From NCBI GenBank assembly GCA_946965045.2, contig OX337235.1, forward strand, positions 2,061,508 to 2,125,507: a stretch of 64,000 bases of DNA. Reading direction: 5' to 3'. A model generated the notes under the pieces. The model ran no database searches. It had not been told where the DNA came from and worked only from the letters and a program-made list of their open reading frames with translations. This document shows, one piece after another, positions 1 through 10,516 of the stretch (position 1 is the stretch's first letter; every line of letters starts with the position of its first letter). This DNA is from Epithemia pelagica. Taxonomy: Eukaryota > Bacillariophyta > Bacillariophyceae > Surirellales > Surirellaceae. A program made the translations under genes and the position numbers.

Positions 1-850
1 GCTTTGTGGATGCCGACGAAGATGTTTCTGTCGATTCGTCGTGCTGTTGGAATCGTTGACAAAGAGATTCAATGTCTTGTTGTTCATCCATATCTTGCAT
101 CAATCGTCCGAGTCGCACCGTTGCCTTGGCGTCGGTCAAGGCTTTGAGTTGGGCCACGGCCGTCAAGGACGTGGACCACCGACTACTGGAGGACTCGGAC
201 GACGACAAGGGCAAAAACACGCCGTGTGCGTTCACGTGTGCGGGAACCGACAACAGGCCATAGCCTCCATCCAGGGCCGGACACAACAAGGCTTGATCGG
301 GGTTGGTCAAGGCCGATGCGACTTCGTCCAAGGGTACTTCGGGCGAATCCATGCCAAGAAAAATGACGGGACCGCCCTTGTTGTTGTCGTCGTTTCGTCG
401 ACCACGTGTTTCCACCAAGGCATGCGTCAATTTTTGGCCCAAATCCGAGGATTGCAGATTGTTGGGTCCATCTTCTTCTAGCATGGGAATAGTGGTCCAT
501 TGGTCATGGAGACCAAGTTCTTCCAAGATTTGATCCATACTGTCCTTTCTGGCCGACGGTGCAAACAAAAGGATCCGGTCCACATTTGGAAACTCCACCG
601 GATTCTGGTACCAGGAGAAGCAGTTTGAGAGCACAAACGCATGGCGCAGTCGTTCGAGGCTGAGTGCACGTACCACATGGTGGGGTGTCGTGGAGAGTCC
701 CATGAGAACGTCACACAGCATGGCTTTGGCAAGGTCGGCTGCACCCGTTTCCCCCAACCATGGTGCCAATCTCGTTTTACTTTTTCCTGGAATGGGACAT
801 TTGGCAACCACCACAATGGATCCGGAAGCAGTGATGATGGAGGGTGCCAT
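1..850 (-). CDS. DUF2064/TIGR04282-type transferase-like protein, C-terminus beyond window
   Basis: Reading from the ATG at 850 gives 283 codons with no stop before the left edge, so the 3' end is missing. Near the N-terminus (about residues 16-28) is AKCPIPGKSKTRL, the hallmark of the bacterial DUF2064 family (AKxPxPGxxKTRL). FLGMDSPEVP (about 164-173) and CPALDGGYGLL (about 188-198) match the family's acidic, metal/nucleotide-binding type motifs. The fold belongs to the nucleotide-diphospho-sugar transferases; the substrate is unknown. Family members are mostly bacterial, often beside radical-SAM/selenium genes, so transfer from bacteria is a reasonable inference. The next gene diverges from it across a 582-bp spacer. 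Identification rests on the three motifs in correct order; biochemical role is uncertain. Confidence 0.8.
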   Translation of the reverse strand, partial: MAPSIITASGSIVVVAKCPIPGKSKTRLAPWLGETGAADLAKAMLCDVLMGLSTTPHHVVRALSLERLRHAFVLSNCFSWYQNPVEFPNVDRILLFAPSARKDSMDQILEELGLHDQWTTIPMLEEDGPNNLQSSDLGQKLTHALVETRGRRNDDNNKGGPVIFLGMDSPEVPLDEVASALTNPDQALLCPALDGGYGLLSVPAHVNAHGVFLPLSSSESSSSRWSTSLTAVAQLKALTDAKATVRLGRLMQDMDEQQDIESLCQRFQQHDESTETSSSASTK

Positions 851-1432
851 CTTCTATCTCTAGTTCCAAGATTCGGCCATGGTCGTTCCACATTCGAACT
901 CCGAAGTGACAGCGAAGGTGCAGCGATCCCGATGCGCATCCGGGGCCGACAAGCCCCCAACTGGGGCTATTGGGGTGCGAAGGCGGCGAGGGGAGTTTGG
1001 GGGACTTCCATAAACAGAATGGTTGGCATGCTTCGCGCAAGTCTCCACTCCTTGAATAGCCCTTGAATATCTCATGTACACCATTATCCGTTCTCGTGTT
1101 AAATGAAGGAGGGCGTTTTGATCCGTTGATAAATTAAAACGGTTATTGAGGGTTATTAACGGATCTCAGCGGTTAGAACCGTCTAAATCATCTCATCCAG
1201 ATTTTCTAAACATTCCTCCACATCGGTACGTTGATGCGTTGAATCGCTCACAATTTCAGTTGGGAACCAGTTTGGTTCGCAAACAATCAAAGTTGCGATG
1301 AGATGTGTTGTCGCTACATTTTCCAAAGCATCTCGTTGTCATCGATTCTCCATCACCAAGCAAGAAGCCGGCGGAACTAGTGCTCCCAGTTGACTAAGAA
1401 CCTGTTTCGTTGCATCTTGACCAGCATTGACC
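851..1432. other. Divergent intergenic region
   Basis: This shared promoter interval between two divergent genes holds no ORF I believe. It carries a cluster of CCGTT/AACGG boxes around 1086-1181, listed separately. Confidence 0.6.
1086..1182. promoter_or_regulatory. Cluster of CCGTT/AACGG (Myb-like) boxes with inverted repeats
   Basis: Within about 100 bp there are CCGTT or AACGG-type boxes near 1087, 1122, 1139, 1158, 1170 and 1178. GATCCGTT (1120-1127) pairs with AACGGATC (1158-1165), and CGGTTAGAACCG (1170-1181) is a perfect short palindrome. AACGG resembles the core bound by R2R3 Myb proteins. Its position between two divergent start codons fits a shared promoter; function is inference only. 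Confidence 0.3.
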
Positions 1433-2773
1433 ATGGCAATTATTCAACGAAAGCGAAGCGACGGTGAACTCAACTGGCCGACGGCGAGGCGGCCTCTCAA
1501 GATGAACAGTGAACAAGCCATTTCCTATGATTCACCGTCATCAAGCCCCGTGGACAGCAAATGTATTATACGAAGAAAAAGCAGTGAGAGATCCGTCGAA
1601 ATTGGAAGTCCCGACTATTCTTCTCTCTATGCGTCTGACACTGTCATTGCATCGTCTAAATCAAGAATGCAACGACGTCCAACCTATTCCTTTGAAAAGA
1701 CGGAGCGTGTGCAGAAAATGGTATGGCGAGCCATTTACTTGGTCGTCATCCTCATGTGGATTGGTGGTTATCGACACTATCATTCTACCACTACCATTTA
1801 TCAAGACTTGTTGGCTATCTTGGAGAATGACACGGAACAACTTCAAGAATCGAAGGAGCATATGCAGATTTTGGAAAATCAGCTCGACGAGCTGCAATTT
1901 CGACTGGATCGAATGACTCAGATCAATGACTCCTTCCGACATGAACTTCGGATGATCGAAGAAATGGTCTCTGAAGAAGTGGACATGAAACTATCGGAAA
2001 ACGACGCTGCCGAATCCAGCACCATGTCAAGATGGATCCGTCAACGCGAGCTAGGATTGAGACGTCGAATTTATCTCTTGAAAGCACAAGTGCAAGAGCA
2101 AAGTATGAGAACAGTGATCGAAAAGTATGGACCCGGCCCATACGAGGTCAAGTTCACTGTCAGTGTTCTCATGAGCTCGCAGCCAAATGGATTTGGTTCC
2201 GTGTTTCCTCAACACAAGAGTGCCTTTATGCAAAATCGCGCCACGCGCGTCAAGAAAAGCTTTGTGGTGGAACTTGCTCCTATCGACGTCATGCCACATG
2301 CAGTCCACTTCTTTTTGGACCTTGTGGAAAACAAACTGTGGGATGATACGGTATTTTTACACAATGATGAGAGTGAGCACGTCATGGCCGCGGCACCCTT
2401 GGACTACGTCACACATAATCTCAAAATGGATCGCATCAATGCTCTCGACTTTAGATCGTTGAGCTTTCCGGAATACTCTCCCCGATACCCACACAAGGAG
2501 TACACTGTTGGCTTTGCGCACAAGGGGCCAACCATTTACGTCAATACCATGGACAACACGGAACATCATGGTCCTGGCTCACAAGAACATCACTTGTTCC
2601 CAGAAGATGCCGATCCCTGCTTTGGAACCGTGACTCGAGGACGAGAAGTGATTGATCTCCTAATGAGCAATGGTATCCAAGGGGAGAATCGGCTGAATCC
2701 CAGGGCATCTCATCCTTGGAAGGATCAAGAGGACATGTTTTGGACTCGCATTGTTTCGGTTGAGATCCTGTAA
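1433..2773 (+). CDS. Membrane-anchored coiled-coil protein with cyclophilin-like domain (family member 1)
   Basis: 446 aa from the ATG at 1433; the longer ORF opens with TTG. A Ser-rich cytosolic tail (1-96) is followed by one membrane segment (about 97-113), a long coiled coil (about 125-225) and a C-terminal domain beginning at EKYGPGPYEV. That domain contains PHAVHFFLDLVENKLWDDT, YTVGF, TIYVNTMDN and CFGTVTRGREVIDLL. These correspond to the cyclophilin order of a buried strand, FFxLV helix, N-x-D substrate loop and CFGxVxxGxxVV. Classical catalytic Arg and Trp are not evident, so isomerase activity is doubtful. Topology suggests type II orientation in the Golgi or endomembranes. Two relatives lie at 54.6-56.7 and 59.5-61.4 kb. 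Function is unknown. Confidence 0.7.
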   Translation: MAIIQRKRSDGELNWPTARRPLKMNSEQAISYDSPSSSPVDSKCIIRRKSSERSVEIGSPDYSSLYASDTVIASSKSRMQRRPTYSFEKTERVQKMVWRAIYLVVILMWIGGYRHYHSTTTIYQDLLAILENDTEQLQESKEHMQILENQLDELQFRLDRMTQINDSFRHELRMIEEMVSEEVDMKLSENDAAESSTMSRWIRQRELGLRRRIYLLKAQVQEQSMRTVIEKYGPGPYEVKFTVSVLMSSQPNGFGSVFPQHKSAFMQNRATRVKKSFVVELAPIDVMPHAVHFFLDLVENKLWDDTVFLHNDESEHVMAAAPLDYVTHNLKMDRINALDFRSLSFPEYSPRYPHKEYTVGFAHKGPTIYVNTMDNTEHHGPGSQEHHLFPEDADPCFGTVTRGREVIDLLMSNGIQGENRLNPRASHPWKDQEDMFWTRIVSVEIL

Positions 2774-3573
2774 CAACAAAACACAATCCACTTCTCCGCG
2801 ACGACACGAGATTGTCCATATAATATAATTTTCGGTCCCCTGTTTTCCATCAAGCGCCATGTAAATATTTGAGAGAGCAGGTTGCTACAGGGGATCTGTT
2901 CCTGTACCCTATAAAATGAAAGGGAAAAGGCATAAGAATGATACATCCTTCAATCCACGGCGGAACAAACGTGATCCATCAGGACCGCGTTGTTCCTGTT
3001 TCTTCGTTGATGCTACTTTCGAGGCTTTATAACGGCACCGGCAGTAATCTATGCATAATTTTAAATGCATAACGAGTTGCAGGTGTCGTATGCAGTCGTT
3101 GTACCTAGTACATGTACAACTAAAATAATAGTTCAGCATAGTTCATAATAAACGAAACGACTGACGGTAGCATGATGGCTCTTAGGTGCGACAAGCGTGC
3201 ATGGTAAAGAGTGTTGATACGATGCATGCCGTAGAACTAACTAATACAATACTCGTGTGGCGCACATGATAGTTAGTCAGTAGTCCGTCAATTGACGCCA
3301 TTGATACGTGACCTTAGCTTTTAGGTGTACAGATGCAAAGATATGTAACGTCAGGAGTTCTTCTAAAATGATCGCAGCGTGGTTTCTCTAATCTACCTGA
3401 ATTCTGCCACTGACACTTTCTAAGTGCCACTTATCAACTCTTCTCTGAATAGCGTTCCGTAATTATCCAGGCCAACAACGACGAAACGCGCAATGAATCG
3501 ACAAGGTCGGTCTCCACGAGTTTCGTCCGTGTGAAAAACGATGCAAGTAGTCCAATGAATGGGGACCACCTAC
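2774..3573. other. Convergent intergenic region, nothing recognised
   Basis: AT-rich 3' flank between two convergent genes. No conserved ORF, RNA or repeat was seen. Confidence 0.5.
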
Positions 3574-4854
3574 CTAGTACGTTTCTTTGAAATACCGCAC
3601 CCAATCATCCATGCATGCATGAATGACCTCTCGCCATCCCTGCTTGTGTACAAAGGCCTCCAGCAGGGGTCGTGTTTGAGATTGATCGGAATGTTGAATC
3701 TCAAAATTGGTGGCTTCATAGGGTTCCCCCACTTCACAGGTTCCATCAAAGTCTGGAAAGTTTAAAATCCCATGTGCGTCGTGACCATTGGTCGAATCTT
3801 CAAACTCCCATTCTAGTTTGAGTATGAGTTCGTAGATATATCGCTTTTTGCCCCGTACCGTCGCCACACTGGCATGTCCAGACACGGTAGCCTTGCGCGT
3901 TCGAACAATGGCATCGGGAGCTGGAGAGGAGGCTGGAAAGGTGTATGACACAGCCATTAAACGAGCTTGCAAGGAATCAATGGCCCATGTGCTTACATCC
4001 TTTTCTTCCCAGGTGCCCGCCTTGTTCCATGCCGATGTCCCATCCGCCCCATTGGTGGAAGTAGAGGCTGGCTGATCGTTGGCCGATAGCTTTTTGGGTG
4101 CAATGTCTCCAATGAGTTTTGCTGCCTCTTCTGACAATTCATTGTGAAAATACGACGTCTTTTTGCCGTTGACAATCTTGTATCCCTTGACATGCTCTGA
4201 TTTTGTAAAGGAAGTGTCGCCGTCGGTTTCGACTTGCATTGGTTCGGCAGTGTTTGTCTTTGGTTTGGAAGTTTTAGCCGCAGAAGACGTTGTCTTGGTC
4301 GGTGGAGGTGTCGTTTCCATGGGCTCCGTCGTTTCAGCTTGTTTCGCTGCAGCTTCTTCTGCTTCTTTGGCTGCTTTTACAGCCTTTTCCTCGAGACTGG
4401 CCAGTTCTTTGTTCAAGGCCTTATTGTTCGGTTCAAGCTTTTGTGCCTGTTTTAATGCTTCCACAGCTTTACTGTATTTTTTCAGTGCCGATTGCGCTTG
4501 ACCCAATCTCCACCAGCCCTTGGTATAGGAAGGATCCAAGGCAGTCGCTTGCGTTCCATGTTCCTCCGATTCCTTCCAATGATTCATTTTGCCCTGTACC
4601 AAGGCCAAATTGGCATGCAGAATCGCTGCTGTTTTGTTTTGCTCCGATGCGGTGAAAGACACTGTGGGAGAACAGCATTCGAGCGCCTTCTTGTACAACA
4701 GTTGGGCATCGGGCCATTGTCCCGCTTGTACCGCCGATCGGCCTCGATTCTTCAATTCTTCCAACAAACGAGCCTTGCCCTCGTCCGAATCGGGAATCGG
4801 GGCCTCCAGCACATCCTTGTGTGCATTTCCAAACGGACTTGCACCTGTGTTCAT
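3574..4854 (-). CDS. TPR plus Aha1 N-domain co-chaperone
   Basis: 426 aa from the ATG at 4854. The ORF extends 74 codons further upstream, but that part reads like leader sequence. Residues 24-155 form three TPR-type helical pairs resembling STI1/TTC4 chaperone-binding TPRs. A charged Ala/Lys/Thr linker follows, then KGYKIVNGKKTSYFHNE (223-239) and an APKKL motif. Residues 276-426 match the N-terminal domain of the Hsp90 ATPase activator Aha1: AWNKAGTWEEKDVSTWA, then KRYIYELILKLEWEFE, then a closing helix. The expected role is to bind Hsp70/Hsp90 C-termini through the TPR and the Hsp90 middle domain through Aha1_N. The usual Aha1 C-terminal domain is absent. Domain calls are confident; joint action is inference. 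Confidence 0.82.
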   Translation of the reverse strand: MNTGASPFGNAHKDVLEAPIPDSDEGKARLLEELKNRGRSAVQAGQWPDAQLLYKKALECCSPTVSFTASEQNKTAAILHANLALVQGKMNHWKESEEHGTQATALDPSYTKGWWRLGQAQSALKKYSKAVEALKQAQKLEPNNKALNKELASLEEKAVKAAKEAEEAAAKQAETTEPMETTPPPTKTTSSAAKTSKPKTNTAEPMQVETDGDTSFTKSEHVKGYKIVNGKKTSYFHNELSEEAAKLIGDIAPKKLSANDQPASTSTNGADGTSAWNKAGTWEEKDVSTWAIDSLQARLMAVSYTFPASSPAPDAIVRTRKATVSGHASVATVRGKKRYIYELILKLEWEFEDSTNGHDAHGILNFPDFDGTCEVGEPYEATNFEIQHSDQSQTRPLLEAFVHKQGWREVIHACMDDWVRYFKETY

Positions 4855-5590
4855 GATTTCCAGTCTGGTATTCAAGTTTGGAAAGTCGTACCACAACGTG
4901 GAGCAACACGATGAAACGATTGTCTCTTGGTGAATGGTAGAAAGAGAGGTGTGACGACGACTCAAACGAATGGGTGGCGAATGGCGAACACAAACGAAAA
5001 AAGAAAAAACCGGGAGTGGCGTGGGTATCTCGCATATCGGTCGCATATCAAAGCAAGATCCGAAGAATCTGGCCAATGAACCATGACCATCAACGGCAAC
5101 AGTACTTGGTTACCGACCATGTGGGTATCTCTGTCCCTTCACCATGGCGAATGGCAGTACTGGCCCATCATCGAACCGGCACAGTTCCATTTCCTATCCG
5201 TATTCCATCTTTTCCATTCCCAGAGATCTTCTCCTCCACACTTTCCCGTTTTTTTTCGTCTTCCGGAATATTGGCGACCAAACCTATTATCTGCGATTGA
5301 GAAAAGTGAAAAACTGACGACCCAGTGGCTGTGCTGGATACTCCTACGTAGAAGTACTTGTCTAGCGTTTCGTCAATGTTGTGACGCGGAGATACAACCT
5401 ACTCGTATTGTCAACTACCATAGTCGAATTCTATATATCAGTCTATCAGTGGTCGCATGGCTTGGTGTTATAGGGTGCTTGCTCAAGTGGACAAATTGTA
5501 TCACTTCAGGTTTCGAAAACTGGAAGGTTTCTGTTGGGAAGTTTGGGTTGATGTCAAGAGAGAACTTTTTCGAGGCTTTCTCTACAACAG
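4855..5590. other. Upstream region of the TPR-Aha1 gene
   Basis: Contains the probable 5' leader and promoter of the TPR-Aha1 gene (minus strand) and the 3' flank of the next minus-strand ORF. No further gene is supported. Confidence 0.5.
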
Positions 5591-5938
5591 TCACCTGTTC
5601 CGGCGCTCTTGCTCGTTCGAGTAGTATGTCGGGTGCACCATTGAAAAGGGCATGTACCTGAGTTGAGTTCGTAGACCTTCGCCCATGTTTTGGAGGCATC
5701 GTTTGGCCTTGGCTCGGCGTTTTTCACGACGGCTACGCTGCCGTTCCTTGTCGTCCTCTGGATTCTCACGGATGCCTCTATTCTTGTGGTCCCCATTGCC
5801 TCGTTGGTGTCTTGTCACTTTGTTGTCGTCTACGGTCAAATCATCCGATGAATAGTCATGTGTCTCGTGGTCCGATACAGTAATAACTTGGATACCAATG
5901 GAGTTTCGTTGTTCAGAAGACTTTAGAGTTGCACTCAT
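5591..5938 (-). CDS. Small charged hypothetical protein
   Basis: 115 codons from the ATG at 5938. The same ORF stays open to 6121, but the extra part has unlike composition. The protein is hydrophilic, with a Ser/Asp-rich first half and a basic stretch (DDKERQRSRREKRRAKAKRC) that could be a nuclear localisation signal or RNA-binding tract. It ends in Tyr/Asn-rich residues. I recognise no family. It could be a terminal exon of a larger gene or a chance ORF; confidence is low because no homology or splice evidence is available. Confidence 0.3.
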   Translation of the reverse strand: MSATLKSSEQRNSIGIQVITVSDHETHDYSSDDLTVDDNKVTRHQRGNGDHKNRGIRENPEDDKERQRSRREKRRAKAKRCLQNMGEGLRTQLRYMPFSMVHPTYYSNEQERRNR

Positions 5939-7721
5939 CGTGAAAAATTTCAAGGTGTTTCTCTTCGATTGTGTTTTGATTTTGCTTCGTTTCTCGTCGT
6001 TTTTTGTGAGGACAAAGCTGTGCGCAGATTCTGGTTTGCGGTCGTGTGTGAATTCGATGAACCGGAGCAAGACCAAGACCATATCCAACATTCGAAACAC
6101 ACTTGCACATGGAGAACTCACAACTCACCCCCTACAAGATTCCTTCCTGGGCTTATCAAATCTCTGCATGTCGCATGTCGCCAGAAAAATCCGAGTAGAT
6201 CGCAAATCGACACCTTTTGCTGCCCTCTTCACAACACAATCCAACATCCAACAGGTTGTTGTTTGTAAGATCGTGGACAGGTGGCAAAGTGAAACTGAGA
6301 GCGATACCACGATCCTATACGAATACGTGGTCGAAGGTTCGAAGTGCGAACAGTGATGATGTTGTTTCAAACAACAGCAGTTGAAGCGTTCCATCTTTTC
6401 CAAAGATTTGAAACCCATGCTCTTCGTCATCTGTGTAAGCTGCAGCGTCATAAGCTCCTATACTCATGAATGGACCAGATCAGCAAAGACCTCGAGATTA
6501 CAACGCGAAAGCGCTACCTACGCTATCGTTAGCGCCTACTCCTCCATATTGTCCTAAGAATATGTCCTCGAGATAAGACTCTTCGTCAGCAGTTTTACCA
6601 AGTGACGAGATGATTGTAACAAGAGCAAGAAAGGAGCATACAATCACCAACTGGGGGATATATATTGGGAGAAAATTTGACTTCGGTCACTCCCCAGTCT
6701 CGCACGTGGGATCTAATACGGAAGGAACCATGACTATTGCTTCTGCCAATGAAAAGAGTTGATTGACTTCATTTCCGTTGCTTTGTTGTCAATATCGGAG
6801 TAATTGTCTCTCTGTCACAGAGCAAAGCTTGCGACTGTCCTTGGTATGTTGACCATGTTCATGACACTTGCCTCCGTTGCATACGTCGAAATGATTGCTA
6901 CTTGAAAAACCATATCCACTGATACTGTCCGAGCTTATTTTGCGCGTCAACCGATGATGTCAATCAGAGCTACATGTTAGTGGCTTTGAATATCTCATCT
7001 CTGAAAGAGGAAGAAATTCGCGTCTTATATCACACATTAATCTCGTTCAGGTGTGTTATCAAAAATCGCAGAACTTGGGAACTTGCTTCAAGAGTGAAAA
7101 CGTTTTCAGTGCAGCCCTTTTGGTTGTCAAGACTCAATGCCAAACCATCATTTTTACATGGCCACGAAGTTTATCAGTTCCCAGCTTTAAATGAAATCCT
7201 GCATCATTTCTTCCATCAGAACGAAGCATGCTGGTAATAGCAAAGCGAAGGGATCATTTGACAGTATTTACGGGCGACTAGATTGGAGTGCGGTCATTTG
7301 ACAATTTTGCATGCATAGCTATGCTAGGCTACCCATAAGAATTGAACGGGGTGAACCCAGCGACGCCCAATCACGTAACGCGAAGCCGTTACGCGGTCGA
7401 CGTGTTGTTCGCTTTCGACGAATCTTTTTTGTGTCGTTGTATATCTCTCTGCTTCTTCACTTCTAATTAGCAGAGGACAGTGTTTCGAAGCGATTATCAT
7501 ACCTATAGTTCTGTTATTGCTTGGGAAACCGACAAGTGCAGAAGCTGAACGAGGTGAGTAGAAGATTGATCCTTGAGATCGAGCCCTGATGCCTTTAGGT
7601 GTCTGTCGGGTAATGATATGAAAATCTGCAATTTCTTATCCTTGGTTATGTTGCACAGCCATCTCAAACAGGCTCACAATAACCGAAAACACGGCATCTC
7701 TGGGCTCGTACTGTATTTAAA
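5939..7721. other. Long intergenic region
   Basis: About 1.8 kb without a convincing gene. An 87-codon plus-strand ORF at 6974 has no recognisable features. A small hairpin pairs GCGCTA with TAGCGC around 6511-6534. The last 300 bp probably hold the promoter and leader of the LtrA-like gene. Confidence 0.5.
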
Positions 7722-9945
7722 ATGAACTCGCCTCAGCGTGCGTCGGAGGAGAAAATCAGTTCTCCTGGTCGATCTGCTCAAACTAAGGACGGCACTGTTG
7801 CGACAAACGGTTCCGACGATGCGACTGTACCTCAATCAGGAAGCAACAAAAACAGTTCGTCGTCCAACAAAAACTCAAGTAAAAGGAAAAAGAAACGCTT
7901 CTCACCTGATATGAGTACGATGTCGACAGAGGAGAAATTGGCTGCAGTCCGTCAACAGTTTGAGGATGAGAAACAGGGGAAATTACAGCTTTTTCGGGCA
8001 TTTCAAAGCGTATCCCATGAATTAGGCAGAACACGGGATGACCTAGCGCGAGCGCTCGATGAGTCTGCACCCTTAATGGAGCAACGTGAATATGCGGACC
8101 GGAATTGGTACGATGGTGGTCTATGGAGAGCGCCATCTGTGCTACCTGGAGTGTATTCACAATCATTTCGGGCATCGCGACTCCGGGAAGTCATATCATT
8201 GGCAGATTTGTTTTTTGGATTGACGATTGTAACTGCCTTTACACGAGTGGGCGTTGCCATTTCCACTGCAGGTTTTGTCGACCTCCATAGCTTGCTCTAT
8301 TTTGCAGTGTTTTGGACCGTGTCGGGCAAAGAAGCAAGTTATAGCACTCGCTTCGACACGACGGATCTGTCGGCTAACGCCGTAACTCTGGTCACATGTT
8401 TTGCGGTTCTTTTCGCATCTCTCTCTGTCCAACAGCCAATAAATTCTGTCGATGGGAACCGTATCATGATCATGGCCGCCTTTGTGGCAGCCTTACACAT
8501 TTTACTGTATATGCGTGTTCTCTTTATGACGGAGGGACTGCGAGATGGTGCCGACAGTGACCTACGAAACCAATCGGGTGAGAACACCGCCGGCAGTAAC
8601 AATGAAACTCCGGCTAGCACCACGCAGCAATCCGCTTTTAACGGCTCTCCAGGAAAGCAATCGGAATTTATGGGTCTACAAAACAATCGCAACAGCAACG
8701 ACGAAGATGACGGAAACGCTCAGGAAGCCTTTGACAGTTCCCTGAGTGATGATATCCGAAAATTTGCTGTCTACAACATTGTCATGGGATTCTTTGAACT
8801 TGTTGTTTGGGTAATTGGAGTTGTTGTCTTCCCAGCAGACTGGCCGCATCGATGGGGGCTCTTTCTGGCAGGTGTAGTACTTGCATTCCGTGTGCCAATG
8901 GTCTTCCTTCAAAGTGACTTTTATGGTATGTTTTCGCTTGACCTAAGGAACTGGAATCACGCCGGTCTGACTGATCTTGTTTGCTTTCTACGCAGCCTCC
9001 TGTTCCAAACGAGGCGTTTTATTTACTCTCCTATTGGGGTTTCTGCTTCAGAGTATAGTTGTGGTGGCAAGCGAATTCTTTTCGTACCAGACGCCTGATT
9101 TCGAAAACTACTGTTTTGTAGGAGCCTCATGCTTAATGCTTTTCTGTATGAAGCTGCTGTATCTCGATGATGCGGATGTTCCAGCAGAGGATCATGCCTC
9201 TAAAATCAATCGAGTAACATCTTTCTTCTTTAACGTGGGTCAGTTTGCATTGATGCTGAGCACAACTATCTTGGGTTCTGGCCTTAATCTCTTGACTCAT
9301 GACTACTTGTCCGCAACACAAGCATTGCCTGGACCGTCCAAAAGTCTGGTATGCGGAGGATTCTCTGCCGTGCTGTGTTCTACCTTCTTTATCAAGTCGT
9401 TGCACTTGAGACGAGTTCCTGCCCAAGGGGTGGGTCAATGCCTTTTCATTACAGCCTACCTGATCCAATCATCAATTCTTCTCGCAGTGGTGGGAGTATC
9501 AGCTGCAATGGCTGTGGGGAACGACAATGGTTTATTGGGGATTCTAATACAGAGCGACATTCTACTACTTGTCGCCCTGAGCGGCGCAGCACTAGTGATT
9601 GTGTTCATGCACTGGCTCGACGAAGGGGTTGAACTCGCGTTGTACGGTACGGCAGAAACAGGTCGGTCGTACCGAGTGCATCCTTTTGGTATCTGGTGGT
9701 GCGTAAGACCGGGTGAATCAGAGGTTTATGAGTTGGGAGAACCCGCCTCTGCAGGCGGAGCCCAGGGGTTTTCTGGTCTGGAAGAGAGGGGTGGTGGTAT
9801 GGGTTCATCACTGCTCATGTCACCTTCCGGTAGCAGTTCGGGCCTGGTAGATAGCTCACCGTCCATGATGTCACCTCTCATGGGCGGGTCATTCCAAAGA
9901 GATTACAAGTCAACAACACCAATTGCGACAGGTGAATTTGTTTAG
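7722..9945 (+). CDS. LtrA-like multispan membrane protein (two exons)
   Basis: Exons 7722-8925 and 8996-9945, separated by a 70-nt GTATGT...CGCAG intron. Splicing removes an in-frame stop and joins FLQSDFY to ASCSKRG, giving 717 aa. The first 150 residues are a Ser/Lys-rich cytosolic tail. After them comes EVISLADLFFGLTIVTAFTR and, later, SYSTRFDTTDLS. This order resembles the bacterial low-temperature-requirement A family (ELFFDLVFVxAxTR, then an RFDTDD-like loop). At least ten hydrophobic segments follow, interrupted by a Ser/Asn/Gly-rich loop near residues 275-340. A Gly/Ser/Met-rich tail closes the protein. LtrA function is poorly known even in bacteria. The family call is moderately secure; role and location are not. 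Confidence 0.7.
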
Positions 9946-10105
9946 CGGGTGCAGATGAGTTGATGGACGATAACCTTTCTCAGAAATTATTAAACCATCT
10001 GTAGGCTCTGTGGAGTCTATTCTCAGCAGTCTCCTCTCTCCATGAAGGTTGTATGTCACAATTGGTTGTGTTTCTCTCTGGAGGAGAGTGAGATATCGTT
10101 CGTGC

Positions 10106-10516
10106 TTAATCTGATTTCTTGTTCATGACGGCAGCCGAATCCTCCACCCGTTCCATTGCTGCCTTCAGTGCTCCACTGCTGGACGAGCTTCCAGGTGAAC
10201 CTGATGTTCCGTAACGTTGCTTCATTGTTCGGTATTTCTTGAGTTGGATAACGCCAACCATTTCCTTCACCATTCGTCGTCCTCGGTAGACGGCGCGCAA
10301 GAGTTCTTCGTGGCAATCTCCTGACAGTTGACTGGTGTCTCCCGTCAATGAAGAGAGAGATTCTAAGGGAGATCCGTCTTTGTTATAACAAGATGGACAG
10401 TTTTGCGTGTTCCGCAGGGCATTCTTCCAGGCTTGTTTGACGTGGTCAATTCCAGTCGGATAATCGTGACCAACATGAAGCACCCTTTTGTAAAGATTTC
10501 TCACAAACGGATGCAT
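10106..10516 (-). CDS. ETFRF1: LYR-motif protein, ETFRF1/LYRM5-like
   Basis: 136 aa. The first half, VRNLYKRVLHVGHDYPTGID, matches the LYR-type helix of LYRM5 (LYKNLLYLGRDYPKG). The region VKEMVGVIQLKKYRTMKQRYG matches that family's diagnostic end (LRKYRAMKQRYY). LYRM5/ETFRF1 binds mitochondrial electron-transfer flavoprotein and modulates its FAD loading. The protein is longer than the usual 88 aa owing to a Cys/Ser-rich insertion (about 40-75, with CPSC) and a disordered tail. Probable mitochondrial matrix location is inferred from the family. The start codon is the first in-frame ATG and sits directly before the LYR helix. Confidence 0.8.
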   Translation of the reverse strand: MHPFVRNLYKRVLHVGHDYPTGIDHVKQAWKNALRNTQNCPSCYNKDGSPLESLSSLTGDTSQLSGDCHEELLRAVYRGRRMVKEMVGVIQLKKYRTMKQRYGTSGSPGSSSSSGALKAAMERVEDSAAVMNKKSD

